DNA of 64,000 bases from Trichobilharzia szidati. Taxonomy: Eukaryota > Platyhelminthes > Trematoda > Strigeidida > Schistosomatidae. Numbering within the stretch: position 1 is the stretch's first letter; each line of letters starts with the position of its first letter. Where the stretch lies: assembly GCA_944472155.2 (NCBI GenBank), contig OX235272.1:12942354-13006353 (forward strand), in the 5' to 3' direction. The notes beneath the pieces are model-generated. The model saw only the letters and a program-made list of their open reading frames with translations, searched no databases and had not been told where the DNA came from. The position numbers were made by a program, and so were the translations under genes. Positions 1 to 14,000 of this stretch are shown here, piece after piece.

Positions 1-117
1 AGTATCTTCTTTTATATTCGTGGAAGTTTTGAAATCATTTGGTTGTTGTACTGTCGCTAACTCAGTTTTTTGTTGTTGTTTACTTCGCCTACTCACTTCC
101 TTAAATTCTGTAAAGTT

Positions 118-296
118 TGCTTCATTCTCCAGGGAGCATTAGACAACTGTTTCGTCCCATTTCGGCACTCTTCACAGTGCTCTCCTGAGACTTCACCAGG
201 AATCAAATCCGCAACCTGCAGGTGACAGGACCAACGTCGTTAATCATTCAGCCAATTGGGTTGGAATGCAGTGACCCGTGAATTCTACCTAGCTTT
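118..296 (-). repeat. SM-alpha-like SINE fragment
   Basis: The minus strand keeps GTGGGACGAAACAG-like sequence (here GGGACGAAACAG), then CTAATGCTCCC. This matches copies at 13.7, 28.2, 43.6 and 53.0 kb. The tRNA-like part (GGCTGAATG A-box-like, GATTTGATTCC B-box-like) is degenerate. It lies in the first visible LARGE intron. Confidence 0.55.
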
Positions 297-940
297 GTGG
301 ATTCATGATATAAAAATTGCCCTCACCAATACCTTACATGAGCATCCACTTCGAGAAATCCTGAAATAGTGTACCTCTCTGGTGACGGCTTATCACTGCA
401 GCTTCAGGAAATCTATCCTTTAGTCCTCAGTGAACTGGAGATTGTTATTCAGACTAGAGGATTTGTGGGGATTTCGGATTAACTTCAATTGTCACCAGAT
501 TCAATTTTTGAACAATGTAATTTCCTTGTTATAAAGCATTTTATATTTCCCAGTCAGTGAAAATCAAACAGTGTTGGCTTCAAAGACGTTTCGTTGATGG
601 CTTTATCAAAATAACGGTGAACCAGAATTTACTAGATATTTTAGATCATATATGGTAACTCAGATACGGATTTTTTGTATATGATAAAAGTGCCTAGTCA
701 ACTGAACCATTAGCAAAGATAAAAATGTGCAAACTGCTAGACATGATAAGTGCAAAAGTTAAAGATAGAGTCACCGTGTATTTTCGTAATCGAAAGTGCT
801 TGTCATATATGACGTGACCTTATTAATTTGTGGGGTATGGTGGTGCTGGACCCACATTCTGCATACCGCATCAATCTACTTTCTCTATATTCAGTATAAT
901 AGATCGAAAGGATTTCAGCTAAATATCCATAAATAGCTTT
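297..940. other. intron sequence without recognised feature
   Basis: AT-rich; no exon, tRNA-like head or recognised element was seen here. Confidence 0.5.
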
Positions 941-1668
941 TTTATTTTGATAAATCACACAGTGTTGTACAGTAATATTAACTGATGACGTTTCGAGCAC
1001 AAACTATTGCCACTCATAATCATATCAAGGCACTACTCACACAACTTTTTTCCTTCATTTATATACATGTGTGGAATCGATTAGATGTTGAAATAAAATT
1101 CAATATGAGATAATGTACATTCAGAAATAATAATAACACGAGTGTTATTGCTCGCATCTACTATCTTTAAATGCCAAGGCAAAATATATAGACAAACTGA
1201 AGGTGTGGCAATGGGATGGATCACCAATATCCCCTAACGTAGCAGACATATTTATGTACAGCTGGGAAAATAGTGCTCTTAATAAATTTAATCATACTCC
1301 AAAAATATGGTGGAGATATGTGGATGATACTTTCACAGTGTTAAAAACAGAACATATCTCTAGCTTCTTGACACATATAAACTCACTAGTAGGGGGAATA
1401 AAATTCACACTTGAATCGGAAGATTAACAAGGAGAATTAGCCATGATGTTAGATTGTAAAATAAAACGAATAGAAGAAGGCAAACTACACACTAGTGTTT
1501 ATAGAAAACCAACGCATTCTAATAGATATTTAGACTTTAATTCATCTCACCCGTTATCTGTCTGTGAAGGCAGACTTAGTTAAGTGTCTAACAAACAGAG
1601 CAGTGGCACTAAATAGCACAAGAAAAGACCTAAACGATGAAATAAAACAGATAGAAGAAGCGTTGATG
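941..1668 (+). mobile_element. Penelope-like element, family A, partial
   Basis: Reverse-transcriptase core on the plus strand at 1203-1668: GSPISPNVADIFM, YVDDTFTV and YRKPTHSNRYLDF, with frame breaks at about 1427 and 1560. The left end (941-1035) is the same family's 3' region in minus orientation (ATGACGTTTCGAGCAC-like), so this copy too has an inverted end. A SINE cuts it off at about 1669. Not functional. Confidence 0.75.
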
Positions 1669-1858
1669 TATGTCAGTGGCACAGTGGTTATGACTCTCGC
1701 CTACCATACACATGGTCCGGAGTTCGATCCCCTGTCGATGAACACCTCATATCAGTGGTCGACGTGCAAAATTTGGGCTACCGATATCGCATGCTGAAAA
1801 TTCCATACATGTAAGAAAAGTACTGTGTGGTTTCAAGCTATAATCAAAATAATAAAAA
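1669..1858 (+). repeat. tRNA-derived SINE type 2 inserted in PLE
   Basis: Head with A box TGGCACAGTGG and B box GTTCGATCCCC, then a body ending in GCTGAAAATTCCATAC and AATCAAAATAATAAA. It interrupts the Penelope-like reverse transcriptase at codon level. Confidence 0.75.
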
Positions 1859-1994
1859 AATCAAATCATTTATAAAATTTTACTTGGAAGATCATAGAGT
1901 CAGTGAAAATCTTTAGGTTCTCTGAACAGATAGAAATGTTTTTCGTAATATTTCACTTTCAAAAAATTTTAATCTTGTATTCATTATATTTCAG

Positions 1995-2078
1995 GTGATA
2001 AGTCTTGATATTGATCTGTTAGTAAATTCTGATCTTTTGGAACTTTGGAGGTACTTTGATAAGTTCAACTCATCCCAG
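1995..2078 (+). CDS. LARGE1: LARGE exon with GT8 DxD motif
   Basis: Acceptor ATATTTCAG before 1995 and donor GTTAGT at 2079; 28 codons, phase 0 at both ends. It reads VISLDIDLLVNSDLLELW, matching the vertebrate VIVLDTDI segment, so the metal-binding DxD of the xylosyltransferase domain is kept as D-I-D. It is too short to stand out as an open frame and was found by homology and splice signals. Confidence 0.9.
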
Positions 2079-5000
2079 GTTAGTTTTCTTGTTCCTTAAA
2101 CGTCCAACTTATGACATTTAACGATAGCGTTCTGTCCCCAGGTATTTTTTATTTTAAGGTAGATTTAGTAACGAACTGTTTGTTTCGGTAACGGTAACCA
2201 CAAATTAAACTACTCTTATCATTGCAGGATCATATTCAAAATGTATGTTTTTTGTAATAATATTATGATATAGAAGATTATATACTGTTGTTATAAGATT
2301 TTTTTCCTTTACGTTCCCCAGTGAAACATAGGGCTTCAAGCTAGTGGCAGTGTTTATTTTACAGGATGGGGTTGCTAGCCTCATGCCCAACCTTTCCTCT
2401 ACACCAGCATTATTTCTGGCTTAGCGAGGTAAAGGAGTGCGTCAGTGGCCGGGGATCGAACCCCGGACCATGTGCATGGCATCCTAACCGCCATGCCACC
2501 GACGCACCGTTGTTATTAGATAGTTGGAATCAATCAGAAGGAAGGAAGCCTTGGACCCAGGTTTCACCCTTGTTGGTACTCGTCTGCAAGGAGTGTATCT
2601 GCTATCTAGAAGGGACTCAGATCCCATTTGCAAATTCAAACCCGCGTCACCGTAGTGCTGCAGTCAGAGTCGTTACCACTAAGCTACTGACCACCACCTG
2701 TAGGACTGTATTAGATGGTTTGACTGGACACTGGTTAGTAGTAACTAGTACTATCAGTCTAGTCTTTTGTTTGGTGCTGAATAAATTCTAGCAGTGAAGT
2801 TGGAAATTGTTATTATTTCCTTTAATTCCTAGAGAAACATAGGGCTTCAGCCGTGTGTCTCAATTGCGTTCGGTTCTCTGTTAGAGTCTTCACCTGGCTC
2901 CAAGTCTGCCCACACGCTTTCATCTCCTCTTCACATCACCTCCTCCAAGTCACCCACCCTCACACTGACGACCAAATCGCCGTTTCCCATTCAGTCGGGT
3001 TCCACTCGAGCAATGGCTTGTCTAGTGATGTCACTTGATGGTTTGTTTAATGGTTCTCAGAGTATGGCCAGAATATCCATCTCCATTTCTTCCTACCTAT
3101 TTGTTTCACAATCGGTTCCTGCTGAGTTGGTTCGCTCCCACAGGCCCGTATTGCTGATCTTTTCTGGCCAGCCATTTGATCTTGAGTTGTATTGAGCAAA
3201 GACCGCTGTTAATGAAGGTGTGTAGTTTGTTTGAGATGCTCTTTATGACGCGCAGTGCAAGTCTCTGATCCGTATAGTAACACTGACTACACATTGGAGT
3301 GGAAAATCTGGATCTTATTTTCAATGCTGAGTGCTGTTTACCTCCTCCACACAGACTTGAGAGAAATGAAAGCTTGTCTTGCTTTCCCGATTCTTGCTTT
3401 GATATCTTCTTCAAACAATGTGGTAATATGGTGACCACCAACCAATGACCTCGACGCATGCCCCTAGGTACTTTTACTAGTGTCCAATCAAAGTAATTTC
3501 AGCAGAGTTGCATAACTTCTCCTTCCAAAAAGTACTTGAAATTTTAGTTATTTATACAGCAAAAAATTATCACTAGATGTCTTTTTGTTGTAGACAGAAT
3601 CAGTTGACAGTAAAAGCTGAACTTAAGATTGTTGACTTACTGTGACAACCATCCGTAACCTGACTAACACCCATGGTTAGTTATGCTAAGTTCCGAACCG
3701 GTTCCAAAAATAAGATGAATTATTGCTAAGCTGTTAAAATTGATATCACAAAACAGGTCAGTAGTAAGACCAGATACCTGAATAGGGAACCATTGTTTAC
3801 CTTGCTGCCTATACAGAATTACTCTCATACAAGTACTAACTAGTATAATACTCTTTAATCAGGGCAATTATTTATTTATTTATTAGAAAAATAACTTTTT
3901 AGCACTAATTAATTACAAGTTTGAAGAGTTTTGTGAAGAGAAGAACATTAAAAAGAACATTCACAATAAAAGAGAACTCATTTTTCAGTTGTATTATTAC
4001 TTTTAATTTCTATTGCAGATGATAGGATTAGTTGCAAATCAAAGTCCATGGTATTTAAGAAAAACCAATAGAGTCGTATGGCCTGCATGGGTAGGTAACT
4101 TTCAGATAACTGTTTATTATATTCTATTATAATACATCAGTATGCTTTATATGCACATGTTATTTATCTTTTCTACATGAAGGTGGTAAATTCAAATCTA
4201 TTGAAAATGGACAGGTTAGTCAGGGATATATTCCTTTCATAATTCCACATCAAAGCTTTACGGTTAAATTGTTTTTCTGAAAGGTCATGGGAAATGACAA
4301 TGTGTGGAGGTCATTTATCTGTGTTATTCAGTGACAACTAATATGAAATCATATATCATAAGTAATACAGGGATAAATTAGGAAATGGTGTAGAAAAGTG
4401 CTCATATTTGAATATGATGTTTATTTGACTCACACAAAAAACTTGGAGGATCTGGATTTCGCCGATGATATATGCCTGATTTCATACAAACTGGAAGATA
4501 TGCAAGCGAAAAGCAACAAGTTGGCTGAAGAAGCATCCAGAGAAGATAGGACTTCAGGTGAACGTTGAGAAAACAGAGGTGATGAAGATTCCTGGACAAC
4601 ACCACCAACAGCCACAGCAACAACAACAGACAACAATCAGCCAGCATATATGGGAGGAACCTGAAAGAAACAACCTCCTTCACCTACCGATTTGGGAAAC
4701 ATTGATTCAACTACAGGCGCACGGAACTGACGAGGATATGAAAGCAAGAATCGGAAAAGCAAGACAAGCTTTCATTACTCCCAAGTTTATGTGGAGGTCA
4801 ACAGAATTCAGCATCAAAACTGAGATCCGGATTTTCAACTGAAATGTGAAGCCAGTCAGTGCTACTCACTATACGGATCAGAGACTTGCACTGCGCGTCA
4901 TAAAGAGCATCTCAAACAACCTTCATATCTTCATTAACAGTTGTCTACCCTCAATAGTGCTTAAAATCAGATGGCCAGCCAGAAAAGATCAGGAACAGAG

Positions 5001-8000
5001 ATCTCTGGCAATGAGCGGACCAACCCAGCAGGAACCGATTGTGAAACAAATAAGCAGGAAGAAATGGAGATGGATTGGCTGGCCATACTCTAAGGAATCA
5101 AACCATCAAGTGACATCACTAGACAACCCATTGTTCGAGTGGAACATGACCGAAAGAGAAGCGGCGAGTTGGTCGTCAGTGCGAGGGTGGGTGAGTTGGA
5201 GGAGGTGATGTGAAGAGGAGATGAAAGCGTGTGGGCAGACTTGGAGGTAGGTGAAAACGTTGGTGGAGAACAGAACGCACTGGAGACGCTTTGCTGAAGC
5301 CCTATATTCCTCTGGAAATTAAAGGAAACAATTATAACAATAATAATACAAGGTTGGAGAACAGCGTTAATATGAGACATTGAGAACATGTATTTTTAAG
5401 TTATTTTTTTTTCCATGATTTCCAGATAGGACTCAAGGCTTCAACAACACATCTCTATTCCACACTTTACTCTGCTATCATTTCTAAATGACTCCACGTC
5501 TGCTGAAAATCATTCATCTCTTCTTTTTCTCATGATCTTCTCTATGGCACCCTCGGAACCGCAGTAGACTTGTCACTTCCCATTCGCCATCCACTCAAGA
5601 TCCTGCTTCGCGTGTGATATCAACGTGACATCAACATCTCTCTAACATACATCCAATCTACTTCCATATCCTTCTGCATAAGTCTTAGACAATAACATGA
5701 TTATCTGGGCGCGTCTCTGCCAAAATCCGTTTGGTTGCTTATCTTTTCCTACCGGCTATCTGGTTTTCAGTATCGAATGAAAGTAGGTGTCAAAGAAAGT
5801 CCGCAGGCACCTATCGGAGATGCTTTTTGTGACAAGCGTGTCATGTATCTTAACCATATAAAAGCACAAACTTGATATTTAATGTTTGAAATTTTGATAC
5901 TGTTCTATGTACTGAGGAGTGCTTTACATTGCTCCACTAATCTCAGGACAATCAACGTCTTACTTGACTTTCCTATCCTATCTTAGCTGTGGCATCCACT
6001 TCCGCACCTCTTGTGGGTCATTTAAGTAGAAGAGAGAACGTTCTCCAGGTTTCCCTCAGTAAAGGTGATTGGTGTTTGTTATTGTTTGGTCGTGAATAGT
6101 CATTGTCTCCATCTTTTCTTTATGTTTACTTGAAATCCTTTCTGACTTTGTCTTTTTTCCGTCAAACTGTTGGTTTCCGTATTCATATCTTCGAGATTTT
6201 GAGACACGAGCAATAAGTCATCCAAGAAATGCGCAGGTTTTCTAGGCTATTTTTGTTAGTCTAACAACGTTTGTCTGTCCTCTCTTTCATTACTCATTCA
6301 CTAGGTGCCACATCATTTAGTCCATCGCCATCAAGTTTTGCGTAGAGTTATCTTGTCTTCACTGCAAATGCTTTGATAATCTTTTCGCTTTGAATTACTT
6401 TGCCTGATATTTATTAAATTTACATCAGGCGTAACAACCTAACACAGAACCCAGTTTTAAACTTGTTTATTAATATTTTTTTACTTGTTTATTTTTTATA
6501 AGAGATCGGGTTACAACACTGGTGTTATGTTGTTACACCTTGATCGTCTCAGAAAATTTCATTGGTCAGAACACTGGAGTAGAACAACAAAATCTGCATT
6601 GTTACGTATATCTCATGCAAGTTTAGCAGACCAGGTTAGTTTTCACTTTACATATATATTCCGTATCATTCAGAACTTCTAGAGGAGATTGGTTCCCACT
6701 ACATGAGAGCTTTGGTTCCTGTTAGTGAGATCATGATGGCCACTCCCTCGGTGTGCTTGTGGCTGTCCTCTGGGTGACTGTCTCTCCACTTGATAGTTGG
6801 CACCTTCCACATGCGTTCCATCTGCTCTCGCAGATTCCCAACACTTCTATTACATATTTTCTCATTTCTGCGGCTACCTGGGCTGCCTAACCAGCTTCGT
6901 ACATTGTACGAATATTCCACGTCCCCATCATTATTTTTGCTTTTATCGAGAGCAGGCACATCGGCTGACTGGCTTCCCGAAGGCTTTCACCAGCCTGCGT
7001 CATTTCACTTCCCCGATTCCAGCGAAAAATAAGGTTATTGGTTATATTTTTAGAGTTTTTAATATATTTGTGCGTTGAGGTTTCTGCAGCGATTTGGTTA
7101 GGTTTTGGAGGTGGAGCTCATAGCACCACGCCCCAAACCTTCCTATTTATCCGAGGTTGGGACAGGATCAACAACAAAATTCGGATTTTCAATACAAACG
7201 TCAGTCAAGTCAGTCAGTTCTTCTATACGGATGGATCAGAAACTTGGGTTCCTAGTAAAATATAGGGCTTCAACTAAACGTCTCCACTTGATTCTGTCTT
7301 ATGGTGTACTTTTCACTTGCATCCATGTTAATCCATACTGTCTCAACTCCTCTTCACACGATCCCCTCCATGTCACCCTTGCACTGACGACCAACTCGCC
7401 GCCACTTCCCTTTCGGCTTCCACTCGAGCTATGGCCTGACACGCGATGTCACTCAGCCAATGGCCTCCTCAGCCAGTGAGTGAGTGTCCAATCCATCTCC
7501 ACTTTCTCCTGCATATTTGTTGGCCGATTGCTTCTTGTTTTGTTTTTTTCTTCCCATAGTTTGTTTCTTGTTGGTTCTTGTTCTTTCCGGCGGCCATCTG
7601 ATCATCAGTATAGAGGCAGCGAAAACAGTCAGTTGTTGATAGAGGTCTGCAACAGGCTGTTGGAAATACCCATTCTTGGTGACCCGCCGCCCAGTTTCTG
7701 ATCCATCCGTATAGAGGAACTGACTGACTTGACGTTTGTATGGAAAATCCGAATTTTATTGTTGATGCTGGCTGTGTTGAGTGACGAAGATTTCCAGATT
7801 GGTTTCAGGTTGATGAATGTGTTTCTCACCTTCCCGATTGTCGATTTGACATCCTCGTCCGTTCCACCTGCCTATAGTTGAGACAGTGCTGGTCGCCTAG
7901 ATAAATGAATGAAGTAACCTCTTTCAAATCCCGCCTGTTGATGGTGATTGGCACTGGATGTTGCTGTTGTTGTTGGTTGGTTGGTTATTTTCATAACCTC

Positions 8001-11000
8001 CGTCTTGTCTTTGTTCACTTGGCCTCCTGTCTTTGCTGCTTCTTCGACCAGTTTGTCGGTTTTCGCCTGTAAGTCTTCGATTTTGTGTGACATCAAACAC
8101 AAATCATCCAAGCGCGAAATGCAGGTCTTGTAGGTTCTTCACGTCGGTCTATGATATCCCTGTGTTCTCGTTTCCCACTGTCTGACGCATAATCCAGTCC
8201 ACTCCACCACAATTAGGAATATCATTGGTGATAATAGGCTAGCACCCTTGTTTGACTCCTGTGTTTACTCAAAAATACGCCTCGCTGAGTTTTCCGTTGT
8301 GGATCACTTGACATGTCTCGTTGTCGTACAGCTGTTGAATAAGGTTGATGAATATTTGGGGTACGCCGTAGTACTCGAGCAGTTTCCAAATTACTTCGTG
8401 GTCAACGCTGTCGAAGGCCTTCTCAAAGTGTATAAAGTTGAGGTGGAGGTTTGATTGCCATTCCATGCTTTGTTCTGTGATGATGATGCGTATAGTTGCA
8501 ATTTGGTGAGAAGATGATTTGCCTTTCCTGAATCCATTTTTTTCTGGTCGGAGTTCTGTATCCAGTGCGTCCTTTATCCTCTGCAGGATGATGCGACTCA
8601 GGATTTTACTTTGCTTCGACAGGAGCATGATTCCTCTCCAGTTCTTGCAGTTCTTATTATCAAAGTGATCTACAAGTGTGAGTTGGTAATTTGGTTGTTG
8701 AATACTTGTCAGACACACAGATAGCCTAAGCTCCATTCCTGGCAGATGCTTCAGGTACAAAACAAAACAGTCAGTGGAGGCACAGGTGAATACATCATTG
8801 ACATTTTAATCAACCTGAGTAAACTTCTAGTAGAAAAAGAAATTGAATTGATTACGCAACGAAGTGGTTGTTGAGTTTGGTCACGAACTAATTTCAGTCA
8901 GAGAACCACTGAAAACCAGGGAGTATTGAACAGTCAGTTCGCGACCAAACTTGAAACCACTCAAATACCCCCCTCCACACACACACCGAACTCGAAATTT
9001 AACTTGATTCTCACTAGTGACTGGTTAAGGGACGGATATGACTGAAATTCTAGTGAGACGGAGTCATAAGTGGGGTCCAACAAGTGTTGGGTGTCAGGAT
9101 GGTTAAATACCGATGACACTGGCTTGTAGAAGTTTGAATTCACCAGCTGTTAGATTCTGCCCCGAAGACTGAATGAAAAAACGACTTGCGTGGTAACCTG
9201 ACGGTCGTTAGTTCGATCCTTGGTAGGGGGAAAAGTCCCAAAATATGCAGTACAGTTGTCGAGTACTCTCCAGTTTTGCAGTCCTTCTCTCAAGTGTGAA
9301 ATCCACCAAATCCTGCAAACCAACCCTTGAAACAGATGACACTTTAACACAGGATACGTTGTTAACAACAATGACAAATAAAAATACTGTAACAATAACA
9401 ACGCGATAATGAATAAAAATGTGTTTGACTATTTTTGATAGTGTTGTATTATCCCTCTCTGCTAATAACCTTCTTAGATACCTTTTTTCTTTCTTTGTCA
9501 TAATTAAGGATATCATTAATACCGCATTGGTAAAATATCCCGCAAGTATTTATGAGTTACCGTGTGAATGGAATGTACAACTCACATCTAATATGAACAC
9601 AGAATTATGTCAAATTATTGGGTTTGACGAGTCATTCAGTAACCCCAGAGAAGGTGTCACTCTACACAGATTTAACCGTCAATTAAAAATTGCTCATTTT
9701 AACCATCCAATCAAAGCAGATATGATTACAATGAGTGAAATTGCCGATGATGATCCACTACGTAAGTCACTAGGTAAACAATTTGCTTTGTTTAATCTTC
9801 CTATCCTAACCGCTGTGCCACCGACGTGGAGTCCGTCGGCTGAGGATCGAACCCCGGACCATGTGCATGGTCGGCGAGCTTGAGGAGTAAGACAAGGCTG
9901 CCTACTATCGCCAATGATTTTCCTGATTGCAGTAGACTGGATAATAAGACAGACAGTGATGGGCAGCGAGGAAACAGGCGTAAAATGGACTCACACATAA
10001 AACTTGGAGGATCTGGACTTCGCTGATGTTATATGTCTGATTTCTCACAAACTGGAAGATATGCGAATGAAAAAAGCAACAAGCTGGCAGAAGAAGCATC
10101 TAGAGAAGATAGGAGTTCATGTGAACATGGAGAAAACAGAGGTGATGGAGATTAATGGCCAACACGACCAAAAGCAGCAACAACAACAGACAACAATCAG
10201 CCAGCATAAATGGGAGGGACCTGAAAAAAACAACCTCCTTCAACAACCGACATGGGAAGCATCGTTTCAACTACAGGCGAACGGAACTGACGAGGATATC
10301 AAAGCAAGGATCAGGAAAGAAAGATAAGCTTTCATTACTCTCAAGTCTGTGTGGAGGAGGTCAACAGAATTCAGCATCAAAAAGAAGATCCGGATTTTCA
10401 ACTGAAATGTGAAGTCAGTGCTACTCACTATACGGATGGATCAGAGACTAGCACTGCGCGTCATGAAGAGCAACTCAAACAAACTACAGACTTTCATTAA
10501 CAGCTGTCTTCGCTCAATACCACTCAAGATCAGATGGCCGGCCAGAAAATATCAGCAATAGAGAGGGATATCTGGCAATGAGCGAACCAACTCAGGAGGA
10601 ACCGATTGTGCAACAAATAGGCAGGCAGGAGGAAATGGAGATGGATTGGCTGGCCATACTCTGAGGAAGCGAACCATCAAGTGAGTGACATCACTAGGCA
10701 GGCCATTGCTCGAGTGGAACCCGACTGTATTGGAATCGGTGAGTTGGTGGTCAGTGCGAGGGTGGGTGACTTGTAGGAGGTGATGTGAAGAGGAGATGAG
10801 AGTGTGTGGTCAGACTTGGAGCCAGCCAAGTGAAGACTCTAGCATAGAAGCGAACGCAATGTAGACGCGTGGCTGGAGCCGTATATTCCTCTAGGAATTA
10901 AAGGAAACAATAATAATAATATCTCTTTGAATTCTGAAGATAAGATTACCGGTGACAATGGATATGCAACAAAAAAATCTCTGGTAGACAGCGAAGGAAC

Positions 11001-14000
11001 CGATAAACCATTAGCGAAAAGATTTGCAGAAAGAAATGTAGATAGGCTGAATACACACTGTAGGGACATTCAAGTGAAATCACTCTCCACGTCCTCTAGT
11101 GGAACTCAAATAGGAGACGACAAGTCGACCATGGATCCAGGGATGATATGGAGGAGGTCGTGTTAGCAGCAGGGAAAGGAAAGCTTGTGGGCAGTCGTAC
11201 AGCCATCAAAATGATAATAATAATAATCACATTAAAAATATGACATAAATGTATAACGAGTCAACGAGTTGTCAATGAGAGCCAATATCCGAAAAACTCT
11301 TATTGCTTTTGAATTCTATGTTCTGGAGATATATTCGTTGAGGTGACTCAAATTTTTTTAATTGAAGTATTTATTTTCCAACATGCTCAACATTATTCAA
11401 TCACTTTGCATGTTGTAATATATTGCAGGCCTTAAGTTGAAAAGACAATTCGTTAGAATGTACCGTTATTATCAAAATCTTGATGGAGTTTTAGTCAGAT
11501 CACCTGTAGAACCAACAACCTGTTCAACATTCCCTGACTACAGTTCGTCTTTTCTAAAGGTAATTTTTATTCATTTTTTTGTCATTTCAAAATGTTTTGA
11601 CAGTTTGAGAATTAATTTTTATAAATTTTGAAAGTAAAAGTTATATTTTTTCTAAATTATTTAGTGACATACTCACCAATACGTCGAGTAGCATGTAGTG
11701 TGTTTCCGTTGGCTGAATACTTTAGTTGAAATGCTTCCATTGCTTTATGAGACAACTTATTCAATGTGTATACTTCAGTTTGACTTCATCCAGCTCAGAT
11801 AATACATCTGTCTGTCTGTTTTCGACATAGAACTTTGCACATATGTGCGGCAGTTCAAGTCAACACACTACCTCCTTGTAGCACACAAAGCAACAGAAGA
11901 AAGTAGGAGAAATGCATATTAGCGACAGTAAACAGAGGTTTGAGACAAAGCAATAGTAATAACGAAGAACAAAACAGTTTCATTGGAAATCATAAGTCAC
12001 AAGGAGTGGATGCATCTGTGCCAGCCATTGAGAACGATTTTGTGCCATGTCACCAATTGTTTCCAACCACTGGCTTTTACCGTCCCGAGGACCCCAACCA
12101 GTCAGGAAGCCAGTCTACACCTTCCTACGTGGCTGGCTTAGACTAACTGTTTTAGATTTCATTGACTGGTGCCATGTTTTGGTTTGACCACCGCTAGCTT
12201 TTTTTTCAGCTTGACCCTATATCAGCTAACATTGCCCATTGTCGACGAAGGCGATGGATGACTAGGTATACGTAACACATGTCCTAACCATCTCAGTCAA
12301 TGCAGATGCTTCACAGCCTCGTCGATTGATTTCCCCTCCCACCTTACCTAGCACTCGACCGATGCCTAACCTCAATATCGCTCACCTTATTACACCACTT
12401 CACACGGGAGATAGAACGCAGACACCTATGATCGAAGACAGCTAATCTTTTCATGTCTTCCACTCTCAATGGCCAGGTCTCACAGCTGGCCATAGAGGAG
12501 GACGAAGCGGACTGTTGAGCAGTACACACGCCCCTTGGTCGATAGTCTGTGTGATATTACGTCAACTAAGCCAGAGACGGCGTAAACTGGCATATGCGAA
12601 ACTAGCCCTCTGTATCCGTGCTGAGATTTCGTCAGAGATCAACCCGTTGGGGTTGGCTGATGGTACTTCCCAAGTAAGTGAAGCGGTCATCGTGCTCTAC
12701 CACTTCACTTCCTATTTTTTATCTAGGAGTCAGTGTAGTCCAGTCCTGTAACATCATCTTACATTTGACAGAGGGAGCGAATCGCATGCCAAACATTTGT
12801 AGATTGCAGCTCAAGGTGTTCAGAAGACTCTGCTGTATTTTGTCAGCGTCGTCGCCTAGAAGGACTTTATTGTCCGCATATTCTAAGTCGACGAGATTAT
12901 TCCTTGGTAGCAAGTCAATCCCTGAGTCGCTGAAGTGAGTTAGGGTTAAGTTCATTAGTACACTTATGATGAAGTTGAATAGAAATGGGGATAATGGGCA
13001 TCCTTGACGGACGCCACTAGTCGTCACCACTTCAGATGACAACTCGCCAATTAGCCCTCACCTGGCTGCATGAGTACGAGTAGAGTGCCATAATCGGTGC
13101 AAAGATAATACGTCTACACCAAAATCACCAATCTAAGCAACAAATCTTCTCCATTATATCTAAAAGCTTCCAATCGGGTGATTTTGGTTTCCGTATATCC
13201 AGTTTATCCATGCCAGTTGATTTTCGCATACATAAAATGAACTGTTAACCTCACGCAAATTGTACAAAGCAATAACAGGGATAGCGTAGTTGGCCTTACA
13301 TCCAACCTCTCCTGTTTACTCCGCCTACTACTACCAGCTAAGTGAAGTTTACTAGTGAGTCGGCCGAGGATCGAACGCTGGAACAAATGCGCAGTTGGCG
13401 GGGATTCTATTGATGAATCACTGATGAAACTAAGAACACAGAGCAGGATAAAATGGATCCATGTTATTTCATCAGTCGGTATCTTGTCAACTTGTTAAAA
13501 CCCGAACAATAACAGATCATAGCATTATTACAATTGCAAAATGCTTTTGTCTATTCAAGAAGTAAATGTCAAACAATAATTAATGTGGATCATGGTATGA
13601 AGATTTAGTAAAATGTTTAGTTACTGTAGTATAATAAGCTGTTGCAAATGTATGCCAAATATGATGGGGGAAAACAGGCCTAAAGCAGTAACAAGATATT
13701 ACTTAAAGCATTAGGAAATTGGTTGGAGGATTTCATCATGGGCTGACATCAGTTAGAGGACCGTTGGAAAACCACCAGTGAGTACTGGACAGCTGTTTCG
13801 GACTCCCCAGAAGTACACACCCACCGGGGTTTGTACTCAGGACCTTCTGGTTACAAGGTGAGCTCGTATACCATTCAGTCACTGGGACCTCATTAAATGG
13901 CCATCCCATAAATTCTAACCAACCAAAGGCCAATGTCTTCTTCGATGAGTTATACTGCCTCAACCCTACTGGTCACGGCATCCTATTAGGAAATTATTGA

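Noticed and set aside
9762..9883. Extension of the LARGE reading frame past 9761
   Set aside because: A consensus GTAAGT donor and the exact phase match with the exon at 11429 end the exon at 9761; the rest is intron and SINE.
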